Assembly (NCBI RefSeq): GCF_032062135.1 | Contig: NC_092859.1 | Location: forward strand, 124,617,806-124,681,805 | DNA: 64,000 bases | Direction of reading: 5' to 3' | Source: Pyxicephalus adspersus | Lineage: Eukaryota > Chordata > Amphibia > Anura > Pyxicephalidae | Shown: positions 50,018 through 62,749 of the stretch, piece after piece | Layout: each line of letters starts with the position of its first letter | How positions within the stretch are numbered: the first letter of the stretch is position 1 | Translations under genes and position numbers: made by a program | The notes under the pieces: model-generated | Told to the model about the DNA's origin: nothing | Seen by the model: the letters and a program-made list of their open reading frames with translations, nothing else | Databases searched by the model: none

Positions 50018-50261
50018 ATTGACATGGTATATTCAGTTTAACAGTTTAAATTGACAAAATGCATTTATCACCACTTTACAATCCATAGAATTAGATGTTC
50101 CAGATTAGGTGCCAATCACTGGAACCTCCATAGGGACTATGCTAGTAGAATATGTTAAATAAGCCATAGATATCTAGGCTCTTCATCTTCATGCAAAAAT
50201 CATAAGAGCTCTTTAAGTTACACAAAATGAATTATTTGAAATAAATAATTTCACGGTAAGC
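50018..50261. repeat. Unrecognised repeat, copy B
   Basis: Same block order as copy A, about 2.08 kb away, with a deletion of about 70 bases near its right end. Either two insertions of one repeat family or an old local duplication. Confidence 0.7.
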
Positions 50262-50269
50262 TATCTGAA

Positions 50270-53200
50270 AGAACACCATAATGCAATTGTAAATTTAGGC
50301 AGAGCTACTACTCTGTTACATATGATAAAAAAAAAAAAAAAAAAAAAAGCTATGGCTTGAGATCGGTTTTAAATGTATCTTACATCATTTTATCGAGGAC
50401 GTCTACTTACCATAAATTTACTATCCATCTTACATCCTAAACAACAAGGAAGGTGCAAATTAAGAGGTTTTCAAAAATGTTCTCATGCTGTATATTTTGG
50501 AGCAATGTCATACTTTAAAATTAGCAGAAAAATAACTTTTTATAGTGTAGAAAAACTCCTAACGTCATCTGGTTAAATTGGAAAGACATACCATACCTTA
50601 TTGTAGACAGATCTGTTTTTATTTTATCCACTAGCAGTGTTTAAAGCTGTACCTTACAAGGATGTCCCCGTTCTGCCAGCTAGATGATCTCATTTGACCA
50701 TGTGGGAAATATGTCCTTCTCATGAATGTCTTTTTACCTGCGTACTTTCTGAAAATTTTAAACTTTGGTATTTGTACATTAAAATGTGGTTAGACATTTT
50801 CATTGATTAATTTGGAAACAGAAAAGGGGAAATCTAGAATCATTTGTGAAAAAAACCTTATATGTCTTGGGATATTTAGGCAGTTATTGCCAATGATAAA
50901 TGTTAGATTCCTGGGTTACATTTTCCTTATTGTGAAACATTCCAGTTGATTTTTAGCTATACATTTAATGAATTTCAGAAATGGAATCAAAATACAGCCC
51001 CAGATTACCTTTACTAAATTTACAAAATATAGAACAGTTTCAGGCCATGCAAGTAAAAATGCAAAAAGGAACTTTGTAGGTTGAACTTAGAAATTTAGTC
51101 TAGACAGTAAATAAATTCCTGTGAAAACACCAAATATTGGTACTTTCCAGATCACTTCTATGCTTTTAAATCCCTGGTATAGAGACAGCACGTGGAGAGA
51201 TTCCATTGGTATTCCATTTTAAAACCCTTTTCCTCAGATAGCTCTGTAGATGTTTTTACTAAGTACAGTCCTTTAAAAGTTCCTTTTGAAAATCGGTGGA
51301 ACCAGTAAATAATTTTACTTGTCAGTCTTAGCAATTTCTTATGGTAGTACCCCACTCTAGCTACTAAAGTAGTTTCAGACTTAAAGCACAGTTGAAGTTG
51401 TGTTTCCATTCATTAACAATGCCCAACATAGTTCCCTTGAGCGAGTATATTGTATATTAAGTCTCCTTACCCTCTATGTTTATAATGTGTATTTCAATAG
51501 CCACATCTTGTGTAAGTAAAATTAAATAAACTAATAAAGAGAAGAAAGAAGGGGTAGGCTAAAATATTGCAATATTGTTGTTTTTTTCAATAGTAAGTCA
51601 TATACATAAAATAAAATTATTGCACCTGTAACCAATATTGCTGAACTATACAGTAATCATCTAGCTTAGGTTTATTGTAGAACTTTTTGTAAGCTGACGT
51701 GTTTCCCTTTTGGCTTCTTCAGGGGTAGGTAATAAACGTAGTTACTTTGGGGATGAAACTGGATAAATAATCATCGGTAAAAGTTGCAGTTTTGCATGTC
51801 CAGATACACTGGAGCATAGGCTTGGGCGTTAGGGTCCCTGTAGTGAGATAGGAACAGAATCACTGGTGAGATTGCAGCAGGGACCAAGGGATTTTTGACA
51901 GGACATTCTACAATAAACCTAAGACAGATGATAGCTGTATAGTTTAGCAGTCCATATCCCATGATGCTATTAATTGGCTTTGGACCAAACACTTTAATTA
52001 CATTTTTTGTTATGTGACTCACTATTAAAAAACAATATATGCAATATTTTTACCCCGCAAACCCCTTTCTTTCTTCTCTTTATTTAATCTAGTTCACTGG
52101 AGCACTTGATGTACTGCTTGTTTAAAAAGGAGCAACATAATCCTTTCTTAGTGCTCCACAAAGCTGGGAGTTTCCCAGAACCTTTGTTGGTTGCATACTA
52201 TACAACTGTAAAGGAGGTTTTTGCATATACAAGGACCCATGATACACATGACTCAAACACTGAATTATATTTTCTTACATTAACTTTTATACTATAAATA
52301 CACACTGTCCTGTTTAGCTTTGTCTCCTTGGAGCTGGACACTTTTTCAATATCAATTTATTCACAATCTTGGGGTTTGAACCCCATCTCAGCATTTATTG
52401 TTTGATTTTTGTGTGTTAGTTTTTCCTATTAGTCTTGCTAACCACCTAGATGGAAAGTTATCTTGAGTTATATGAGTAATCTAAAATTTTACAGTGTCAC
52501 CAGAGGCATACTGTTTACTCAGAGTTTTCCTCACACTAAGGAAGGAAGGTATCAACAGGACAGACGATAAAGATACATTTTACGGGGGTTTGAACCTTTT
52601 TTACTACTATATCTAATATTAAATAGAAAATGATTTAGCAATAAAATAGCTTTTACATTTACCCATACCCCTCTCTTGATTACTGTAAATCACTACCATC
52701 CATTTAAAATGTTTTCTATGGTATTCTTTCTAATCTTTAGCAGACATATTCTGGAACAAAAAAAAAAGAACTGCCACAAGCTTATACACTCTATGCTTTA
52801 CAGGTGATTTTTTTCCTGTTTGTACCTCCTAAAATACAAAGCCCACGTTATTATATTAAAATTTCAGTTGCTCCCTTATTTGCATCTTCATAATTTTCAC
52901 ATTTATAAATATTCCACTGAGGATAATAAAAACATTGATACATTACATCACATTTCATGTACATATATCAATAGATCAGTAGCCAGTGAAAGAAGCCTTT
53001 TTCTGATTTCTCAGGTGGCTTTTTTTTAGTAAAACATATATTCATTTGTTTTTCTTATTGGAAACAAATTTTTATCCACCCCTGCCGTGTAAGCATAGCA
53101 TAAGACTAAAAGCCGTCTTTTGTAGATGGTAAATCAGTACTGGCCTACATACTATTCAGGAAACATTACACAATCGTCACAATCAATGCACAAACACATT

Positions 53201-54228
53201 TTACAGTAAAAATGGAAATCTAATCTGGTGTTCTCTTTCCAAAAATGTGATGTCACACGAAAGTAGGATAACCATTTTTTTTTACCTTGAAATAAGCTAC
53301 AGCAGCACTCCTTCCTTTCCTCCTCCCATCTTGGGCAACTTTTGCCATATAGCAACTCTTTACATTTTAAGAAAAAAAAAACTGGCTGTTTCAAACAATA
53401 CTTTTGTGTTAGGCTGAGTCCAGGGGGACAGTTGCCAACAATGAGATTACCTGCTCCTGGACATTCACCTGTAACCACTAGGAGGAAGCATTCACTACTT
53501 CACTACTGCTTTGACAGACATTTGCTGTATGTAGTTGGCAGGGGTTCCTTTTTGTTTGTCTTGCATTGGTTGCCAACCTTTAAATACTGAAAGTATGATA
53601 AGGTTGGTAATGGGTTGTTTCTAAGTGGCATAAACCACGTTTTTGGTTAATATCTGTTGGCAGATTTTTTCTATTGGCCCAATTTTTCTATGAAAGTAAG
53701 TAGTTTATCAAAAGCACAATGCTGTTTTTACCTTTTTTATTCTATTAGCATCTCCTTGATGTTATTTTTTGACCTCTTCACAGTCACTTTTTCTACAAGG
53801 GTGCAGGTAGGCTTCATGACAGTGACAATATTGAACATGTCTGTTCAATGAGCATTGGCTTGACCGATTTATAGTCTTCACCAAAAGTGGATGTGATTGG
53901 GTGACCGTTGCAGGCGATACATTGACATATACAGGAACTGCAGTTACCACCCAATAAAAGGAAGTACCCGCACAAGGCAGTATAAATTCCTGAATCTGGC
54001 TTGGCATCAGCAGCCCCTGTACATCAAAGCAGAATGGAGAAATAAAATGCAGCACAAGGTGCAAATCATTTGTGTTGCAGTGCAATGAGCATGTTGATAG
54101 AGGAAAGAAATTAGATAATGTCATCAGGCTGCTCAGTCTTCTCTTTTCACTGTCCAGTCACAGGCTGGAACAGAGGAGATCTGCAAATTTTTTTGTAAAG
54201 CAGCACAAAAAAATCAGAAAGAAAGCCA
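50270..54228. other. Intronic DNA, no gene seen
   Basis: An A run at about 50328-50348. Frames of up to 120 codons (53762-54124 minus) were read without recognising a family. No exon of THSD4 found. Confidence 0.5.
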
Positions 54229-54233
54229 TTTAA

Positions 54234-54587
54234 CCACCTGGGCGTTTCACTGATGTCTGAATTTCTGTACCAAAAGCAGTACACTGTTTTTCATGAAATT
54301 TTTTTTTTTTAAATTGTAGACCTGTAACTTACAGAACAGCGACGTCACCGGGAAACCCCGGAGATCGTCACTGCACACGCCGGATGAAGACTGAAGAGAG
54401 AAGATGTCTCCGGGGGAGCTGCGGGGACAAGGTAAGTATTTTTTTCAGTTGTATACAACATTGTATGACAATCGGATTGCAATGTCACGCTTGTTTATAT
54501 TTTTAGCTACCCCGCTCCTGGTTCGGGGTAAACGATAGTAGCAAGTTTTCTTACCCCGAACCAGGTGCGGGCTAACCGCCCAGGTGG
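54234..54587. mobile_element. piggyBac-like MITE, 354 bp, deletion copy of the 19.7-kb element
   Basis: Exact TTAA target duplications at 54230-54233 and 54588-54591. The ends are inverted: CCACCTGGGCG and CGCCCAGGTGG, perfect over 11 bases. The left 100 bases match the left end of 19718-21197, and the rest matches its right end (CCCCGGAGAT, TTCTTACCCCGAACCAGG). The junction falls after CTGTAACTTACAGAA. About 1.1 kb of the long copy is missing. Non-coding; it would depend on a transposase in trans. Confidence 0.9.
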
Positions 54588-54591
54588 TTAA

Positions 54592-55060
54592 ATCACAGAA
54601 CTGGACAACACAAATATAAATCCTTTGTCAGGTAAAATAACAGCTTCATGTTTTTTTAATATGTGGTTTTATTTGTGTTGCCTGGAGCTTGGCTGTAAAA
54701 CGTTAAAAACTATTTAAAAAGTATATAAAGTTTAGGTGATAGGGTTTAGATCTACTTTAAGAGGTTGGTTGTAAGAATCACTAAACTGAAGAAAACAGCT
54801 TGTGTTTATGTGGGATAAACATACCTAACAAACCTCCACCTCTATCATATAACAAGCGTAGTGAATTCTTGGATTGCAGGCACAATGGATTATAGGATTA
54901 CACAAGGCTAGGGATTACTGGAAAAGAGAGCGACCCTGAATGCCTGTAAATTGAAAATATAGTGCAGATTGTGGACTTTTTTGTAAATTTTAATGTAAAA
55001 GTAAAAGATGAACTACAAAGTGTCAGAAATTATCTAGAATCATAACCTTTTACCATTACC
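54592..55060. other. Intronic DNA, no gene seen
   Basis: Contains GCCTGGAGCTTGGCTGTAA at about 54679, a short motif that recurs reversed elsewhere in the window. Otherwise featureless. Confidence 0.5.
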
Positions 55061-55061
55061 A

Positions 55062-55212
55062 TATTTTATATTAATATTAATAAACAGGATTTATATAGTG
55101 CCAACATATTATGCAGCGCTTGACATTAAATAGGGGTTGCAAATGACAGACAGATACAGACAGTGATGCATGAGGAGGAGAGGAACTGCCCTGAAGAGTT
55201 TACAATCTAGGA
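55062..55212 (-). mobile_element. SINE 3' tail, truncated copy, reversed
   Basis: Reverse complement of the tail at 15137: an AATATTAAT simple repeat, then ATTTATATAGTGCCAACATA, GCAGCGCT, GGGGTTGCAAATGACAGACA and ending GAAGAGTTTACAATCTAGG. 5'-truncated, as is usual. Confidence 0.82.
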
Positions 55213-55214
55213 GG

Positions 55215-56895
55215 TAGGTAGGGAAAGTATAAAATCTCTGTGGCTTATTTTATAGAGAAGGATGGAAAACAGAGCTGATTTTATGTTTAGCTAAAGGAAA
55301 GGTGGAAGTATTTTTAGATGTAAGTGGAAGCAATGATTTATTGTCTCCAAAGTGTCTGTATTCAACAGTCGCTCTCATGGCTAGACAATTGTAGTCGATT
55401 ATTGTCATATACTATGTGAATTACTATTGCTATTTTGGTCCATTCTGCAAAATAACACCTACATATGCATACAAACATATATTCTAACAAAGTTACATGC
55501 TTCCATATATTGTATTTCTCAGCATTTTGAAGGTTTGCCCTATTTAAACCTCAGACTTTTAGTTTAGTGTGCTCCTGACTGTTGAGTATCATTTTTTTTT
55601 TTTAGTGATTTTACCAGAGGAGGAGGGAGACCTGTAGGAATCCCTGGGTGAGACAGGAACCCATGAGTGCTTTTATTTAAACTGTCATGCAAAGGGTCAT
55701 CACCTCTGGTCTAGTGATGTATAAGGAAGGAGGTTACAAACTCACCATAGGTGAGTAGGAAGGAGGTCTGCTAGATTCAAACCTGAGGAAAGAAGATAAT
55801 GAGATCTGTTCCTTGTATTATCCATTATATTATCTATCCTGGCCCTAAATTCAGTGCTGGATTGTGTTGCATGTTCATTTTGCCTCAGCTGAATAAGGTA
55901 ACCTGCTTCTACCGAGGTGCCTGCTACACCTATATTTTAGTATGTCCAAATGTCTGGGGGCTAAACACTATTGATGAAAGAAAGCACACTGTACAAATGT
56001 TTCATCTTGAGGACTATAAAGGGTATATATAGTATATTGTTTTTTTTTAACATTCACATATTCTTTTATTGTTGCAAAAAATACCCAGAAGCAAAGGAGA
56101 AGCTGTTGTGTATCAAAGTTCACATTATTCTTCATGTTTATTTTCTCTGTACGCACACTGCCCGGTGTCCACAAGAAGCAAGAATAACAATTTCAAAACA
56201 GTCAGCAATGCCAGACTATCCACTGAATTACCATAAACCTTGTGCAGCAGTCATAATAGGAGCTAACATTACTAGATGCTATAGCAGATTTCTAAAATCT
56301 TTCCAGCCTAATATGGGATAACAAACACCGCAGAGGCTTGCTTTCTGTCTTCATCTTAGAACTCTTACAGCACTCTGTTAAAACACTACAATGAGCTTTT
56401 TGCATGTGTTATAGCCCCCGTCTCTAAGGATTCGGTGGAGTTTTTGTGGAGATAACAATATTAGGTAACAAGGGATGGCCATTTTTCAGAATGCTCTGAA
56501 TTCTGTCCTATGCCTAAATATATCAACTACAAAGAGTGTCATAGACACTGCAATATATATTTTACTACTAATGGGAACTCTGTAAGCTGGAACATCTGCC
56601 TGTATTCTGTAGAGAAATATTTCAGTTAATGATAACTATTAGGTGAGTGAATTTTTAAAATGGTTGGTTCACTTCATTTCTGCAAACCTTGCAGTAAACT
56701 GCACTGTCTTCCTAATACATCAGTTCTTCATCCTCCCATCACATATTGCAGTATTATTGGCAAAAAAAACAAACACAATTTGTTTGCTAAATATACTACA
56801 GTAGGTGACGTCACACCCCTGGCAAGATCCCAGAGGATGGTGAATACCTGAAAGCTTGTAAGATGCTGCAAGGTTATGTTCTCATTAGGTATGGG
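55215..56895. other. Intronic DNA, no gene seen
   Basis: AT-rich. The 116-codon frame at 55971-56321 shows no recognisable domain. Confidence 0.5.
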
Positions 56896-56898
56896 ATA

Positions 56899-57397
56899 CA
56901 GGTAGTCCCCGGATTAAGGACATTCAATATACGAACGCCTCCTACATACAAACGTCTTCCCTTCTCCCTCTGTGCAGGACGGAGGCTTGGAGGGGGGCGC
57001 TTTGCATGACTTGCAGAATAAATCTTTTGCTAAACACAGCTGAGGTTGTGGGTGATCTTAGGGGGTGAGCTCTTTCTGCAGCCTCTTGTAACTCTATAAT
57101 TAACAGGACAAACTCTGCAGTTGTTTCTTTTTGCATATCAAAGCACAGCTTGCTCCAGAAGTTAATGAATGCCTAGGCTCCATAAAGTGTTTTTTTTTTT
57201 TTTTTTTGCTTTGTTTGTGATAAGCTCATAGTGAGGATTTTACACAGTAACTAACACCATGAAGCCTAATAATATGTTGAGACAAACATCTGTCCTAATT
57301 GCATTTATTAAAATAATGTACCTGTTCTGACTTACATACAAATTCAACCTTAGAACAAACCTATAGTCCTACTTGTATGTATCCCGGGGACTACCTG
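56899..57397. mobile_element. TA-flanked MITE, 499 bp, possibly Tigger/pogo-like
   Basis: TA at 56897-56898 and 57398-57399. The terminal inverted repeats CAGGTAGTCCCCGG are perfect over 14 bases, followed by weaker pairing (ATACGAACG against TACATACAAG). The TA target and the CAGG- ends fit the Tc1/mariner superfamily, perhaps the pogo/Tigger branch. It includes a T run at about 57189-57207. No transposase. Confidence 0.8.
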
Positions 57398-58147
57398 TAC
57401 TCAGTATTTCCCAGGATCTGAGAGAAAAATGCTGTAACCCATCCTTAGGTTTTGTTGACAAATGGACAAAGCTAGGAATGAGGAAAATGTTTCCTTGCAG
57501 GATTTTTTGGGTAAACATGCAAAACTTGATGGGACGGGGTTCCAATTAAATAGGACTAGTCGTTGTTTTTTGCAATGCTGGTAGGTGTCTGATATAAAGT
57601 GAATGTCAAGCCAAAACTTTTTTTTGTTTGTTTTGAATAGATTGACCTTGACCTTTATTTCCTTAAACTAAAGCGTTTAGCGTGTTTTTTTTATTTTTTT
57701 TTACCAAAGTGTCTATGTATAATTGTTTTTTTTTATCCAAGATCTACCCGTTTTACCCACAATTCATTTCAATTGGCACATTCATTTTTCACATTGGATT
57801 CAATTACAAATTAGAAATGAGTAGAAGTTATTTCACATGTTTTCTAAATTGAATTCAATATGAACAATATGTAATTTTTGGGTAAATATTGGGTTCAACA
57901 ATTTATAAAATCTCCAAAAGTGGAAATTCACTTTAAGAGAAATGTTTTATCCTTTAGTAAATCAATGCCATTGCCTAATATTCTAGCCTTTCTCTTAAAT
58001 TTCTTTTTGTTTTGTACATTTGACCAAGCTTCATATGTATTCTAAAAAATACATTTAATGGTGTATTATTGATTAACGATCTGCATTTATTTGTGTAGAG
58101 AGATTTCTCATCACTTACTCTCTTGACTGGATATGATGGAAACAAAT

Positions 58148-58179
58148 TTATATTGCTAATATGGTAATTAGCAATATAA
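58148..58179. repeat. Hairpin with 13-bp perfect arms
   Basis: TTATATTGCTAAT and ATTAGCAATATAA are inverted around a 6-base loop. AT-rich, role unknown. Confidence 0.5.
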
Positions 58180-61100
58180 AATTCATAGAGGTAGAGGTCA
58201 ACTCTTTGTGGTCTACGTAACTTTCTATTATTAAATCTAGTAAAATTGCAGCAGGAAAACAAGGTATCTTAGAGGTTTTTTATGTTACAAAATATAAAAA
58301 TAATTGTTTGTTATATGGGTAGCATTAAACTAGTTGCTTGATATAGAAGGGGTGCTACAAATTCTTTTATAGCTTGCCTGACAAAATCTGTAAGGCTTAT
58401 AAAACACCTGTATTATCTATTTCTTCCCTTCATTAGCATACAAGAATAGGGAGGAAAAAGGGGGAAACTAGCAAAAACAAATACTGTAACTAAGTAAAGT
58501 GTAAAAGGAAATGACTAGTGCAGTAAGTATGTCATTTCCAATGTGCTATTGAATTGGAAAATGTACATTTACAGATTCTTTATGATTCAGTTGACTACAT
58601 TCTTAAGGATGTTAGAGGTTCATATTTCACACTTATGCATGAATAGAGCCACAACATGTTAGTGATTTTACTGGTTCCTTGAGAATTCTTAAGTTCAAGA
58701 AATGTGGGCTATCTGTATTATACACAGGTGACGAGTCAAGAAAAAATTTCCCTACCGACCATAGTGTTAGAAAATGAAGCAAAGGTCACATGGAGTTCTG
58801 CATTATGGGAAGCTTGTTTGTTATCACAGTAACTTTATTAATGTGCATACTGAAGAGATCGTGTTGAGAGATTCAGAAATCAAATGTGGAGACTTGCTGT
58901 GTTTACAGATGAATGCTGAAAATTTTATTTAAAGGTATTTATGAAAAACTCAGCTAAAAACTCAAGGTAAACACAGGTATTACCATGTATAAGCAAAGTA
59001 ACATTATGAACATAGCCCAAGAAGAAGCAGAACTGCTGAAGAGATCCAAAACAAGGTCTTGCCATTACAGGCTGTCTGCAGAAAACTACAATAATATGAA
59101 TGGTTTATCAGATGTGAAAAGAGAAATACACAGAGCCTGGTGTAAGTGGTACACAACCCAAACCCCTTAGCAATGTAAAAATGTAATATGCTTGGTTTCC
59201 TATATTGGGTTGGAAGCTAAAAGTTGCCTTCAACTCACAGTATCTGTTACCAGCTGTTAAACCTGGCAGAGATCTGTAATAGTATGAGATCCAAGGATCC
59301 TTATGTTCGATAATAACTATATACAAGCCAAGAAATATGGTTCCTTCTTTTCTTACTAAATTTAAGGGTGAAGTCTTTGAAACTAAATACTTGTTTGAAT
59401 GAATTATTGAAGGTTTAACCTCCCTTCGTCCCCCACTTCTTAGATTGTAGGCTCTTTCGGCAATAATGACAATAATGATGAAAAAAACACAGTTTATACC
59501 CATGTCAACTAAAAAAAAAAAAAAGAAAAAGTACCTCAGGTCTGTTTACCTTTTGCGAAAGTCCTGTCATTGTGTTGAGTGTTGGTAGAGATGGCTGGGG
59601 CTAAAATGGATTTTAATGGGACTTCATATTTGGACATAGCTGGAACCAGCAAAGGTAAATACTATCTTTTAAAACATATTTCTTCATATTATGTTTTTTA
59701 TTTTTAGAGCTAATACTAAGCTTTTTCTAGAAATTGGTAAGGGGCACTATGTATCGCCCTGTATTCATTTCCCAGAATGAGGGGGAAAATATGTGGAGGT
59801 CCCCCTTATTAAAGTTTTTTTGCATTGTTTGCCATACCAAAGAAGGAAGATTCCAAAGGACCTTTTGTGGATTGGGGGGCACACCCATGCTGCTTCCTAT
59901 CCATGAAGGCCCCAAGCCTAATAAAAGGGTCTACCGTTAAAAAATAGGGAGGGGGGATGGACTACTTTGTATTTATTTCATTTTTTCTATAGAAAAAAAC
60001 ACTAGATCTTTTACCTGTCAATTACAGTTTGTCTCTTTTACCCCAACCCATGTCACTCTTACACAACCCTTGTCAAAAACATCTCACACTAGCCCTTATC
60101 TGTCACTATAGCTCTTTTTACGGTCACCCCAGTCTATTCCACAATTACACAATCCTTGTCATCTGTCTCTATTCATTTAATAATAACTTTTATTTCTGTT
60201 GCTTTTATTGGCATGTTTATTGATTACTGATTTTAATGTCAGCGGCGTTGGCTGTATTTTGTGCCCCAGGTTTATACTTGAGTTGGTGTATTTTTCCTGT
60301 TTTTGTTGGTGAATTTTTCCTGTTGGAACCTCTGTTATTATTCAGGTCCATTTTGTATTCATGTATATACAGTAACTTTTTTCTGGAAAAAAAATAGTAG
60401 CCCTACTGCTATCAGGTCTTTGAAATAACTACTTGGTAGTGGATACTATTTAGGTCTCAACCACTGTATTTTTTTTTAATTTCATTTAGGCGTTTTGAAT
60501 ATATGAATTTTGTACATGCATAGGTTTTTATTTTAGATGTTTAAGCTTAATAAATGTGCTCCGGTTAGGTAGCAGTAGTTTTGTAGGAAATTTGGTTCTG
60601 TGTAATGTAAAGTAGTATTACTTTTCTTTAAAACAGTCACCAAAACAAGCCCATTGATTGGATGGGAAATGCTTTTTGCTACTCTATCAGATTACTCTTT
60701 GCAAATCTGAGACATTTTGGTTAGTTTTGTGTAATAAAAACCATAGCATAAATCAGCTAAATTAATTATACCATTTAGCATCAAACTAAACTATTTATGT
60801 TGCACGTCAGACTTAAGGCATGATTTGTGAAACATGTCAGATCATTAGTGAATCATGACTTTGTAAAAGAAAAAATTAGCTTTTTGCAGCAAACCATAAA
60901 CTACTTGGGTGTCACATTTTCATTAAACAGTCACATTTCTTTCCAGCATAGTTACCATTCAAGGAATTCTGGTTTGGATGCAAAAGATAGTTTGCACTGA
61001 TGTGGAGTGATTCTCCCATTTAATGCTGACATCTGGAGTCACTTTCTGCAGTGATGCAATGTTCTAGCTGAATTCTAGTGGTTATATCACTGTCATTTAT

Positions 61101-61520
61101 ATTAAATAAAATTGATTTTTTTGCAAGCAGAAGATTACAATTGTTTCTGATATATCATGTAAGTAAGTTCCCAGTCTACATATCTATTATTGGCAGAATA
61201 ACATCTGTAATTTTAAAATATTTAAATAATATTTATAGTTTGTAATCTGTTCATCCTATACTGTGAAAAGGTGGGTCCACCCAAAAATTAATGTGCTAGG
61301 GTTAGTCTCCTTGCAGTAGAAACACCCCTTATCTGTTCTCTTCTTGACTAGGAGGCTCTCTGACCTTGCCACAAAATGTGGGTTCCCACTGCTTGTTTGC
61401 ATTCTCCATCCTTGTTTATTAAGGTAGAAATCAGCATACAAACTCGAGCTGACTACTAAAGCCCTAAAAACCTAGGGCACTCTAGCACGTCAGAACTGAG
61501 AAAAAAAGTCTGATTTTAGT

Positions 61521-61548
61521 CTGTCTATTTCTTCTTAGAAATAGACAG
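61521..61548. repeat. Hairpin with 12-bp perfect arms
   Basis: CTGTCTATTTCT and AGAAATAGACAG around a TCTT loop. Outer bases TTAG and CTAA extend the symmetry with one bulge. Confidence 0.55.
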
Positions 61549-62526
61549 CTAAACCAAAAGTGCAGTTGCGATAGTCTGTGCACAACTTCCTTTTGTTTTG
61601 GGGCTTCCATGGTGTTCTAGTAGATGACTAAAATATAGTGCAGACATTATAGTGCCTATGTCCGATATTGGCAGGGCTTAATAGGATCACTTGGATGTTA
61701 TTTTTTTGTTTTCATGAATATGTTGGCTACACACAAAGTAATTTGAAATGTATGTTCATAGCTGCAATCATTTTTAATATGATATTATTTGTTACAGTGT
61801 ACATTTGTCAGTCGGATCACTTGTTAAAAGTTACGTACTAGTTATTAAAAGTTACGTATAGTAAGCAGTAGCATCATAATCTGGTCTACATGCGCCTCTT
61901 CATTTTTTGAAAGCGATATAACCTGCTCATACCAAAAGCGCTCAACCTAGGCACACTCTCATAGCATATATAGACTCTATCAATTACATTTTTAATTTAA
62001 ATATACAGTTAAAAATGTGTGTTTATTATATCTGTTTGTCAAAAAAAATATCATACCTGTGATCCATTGCTATCCTGTGGCCCTCAAACATTGTTTTAAT
62101 TAGGTGGTGCATGGAGGGAGAAGTGTTCTGTATTTTTTTACACACTTCCTACCTTAATGTGACAATACTTCTCATCTATAGAATTTGTTAAATAAGTGAG
62201 TCTCGTCCCTTTGGGACAGAAAGTGTATTACAAATGAGTTGTAAAACAAAGAAATAAAATAAAACTAATACAACCACTACATGGAATGTTAAGTTGCAAT
62301 ATATGACATTTTTTTTTGGCTTAGATACTTTTAAATTCTGACACTTCCAGAGTCAGAATTCATATTCCTTTCAGAGTTTTACTGGGCATGTATATTCTTG
62401 TTTGCATGATGACCATATTCCACTTTATCTTGGGCCCGGGTTTAAAGGCTCCTGGGGCTCAATTCAGAGTAACTTTTTCAAATTATAATTATCTTTAGAT
62501 ACCTTGTGGTGTCCACTGTCAGGCCA

Positions 62527-62747
62527 ATGGCCCTGATTTATAAAAGCTGTGCAAGGCTGGAGAGAATACACTTTCATCAGTGAAGCTGGGTGGTCCAGCA
62601 AACCTGGAATGGATCTAGTCCAGAATTGAAAACATTTCCTAACAAATAGCAAATGACTCTTAAGAAATACATTCTGATTCTGATCAATACACATACTGAT
62701 GAAAGTGTATTCTCCAACCTTGAAGAGCTCTAATAAATCAGAGCCAA
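62527..62747. mobile_element. Foldback non-autonomous element, copy 3 of 3
   Basis: The arms of about 50 bases are the clearest of the family: GGCCCTGATTTATAAAAGC then GAGAATACACTTTCATCAGT on the left, with the reverse complement of the right arm reading GGCTCTGATTTATTAGAGC then GGAGAATACACTTTCATCAG. The middle contains AATTGAAAACATTTCCT, shared with copy 2. Non-coding. Confidence 0.78.
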
Positions 62748-62749
62748 TG

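Larger units (their letters stand above)
57400..62520. other. Intronic DNA, no gene seen
   Basis: AT-rich. It holds two small hairpins (58148-58179 and 61521-61548), a possible fragment of the SINE tail (CTTAGATTGTAGGCTCTTTC at about 59441), and a short direct repeat TTAAAAGTTACGTA at 61824 and 61845. No coding exon recognised. Confidence 0.5.

Noticed and set aside
51771..52022. 83-codon minus-strand frame with protein-like composition
   Set aside because: No domain recognised, no splice-site context, and length within what AT-rich intron gives by chance.
59441..59490. CTTAGATTGTAGGCTCTTTC similarity to the SINE tail
   Set aside because: Only about 20 bases match before the sequence diverges; too short to annotate as an insertion.
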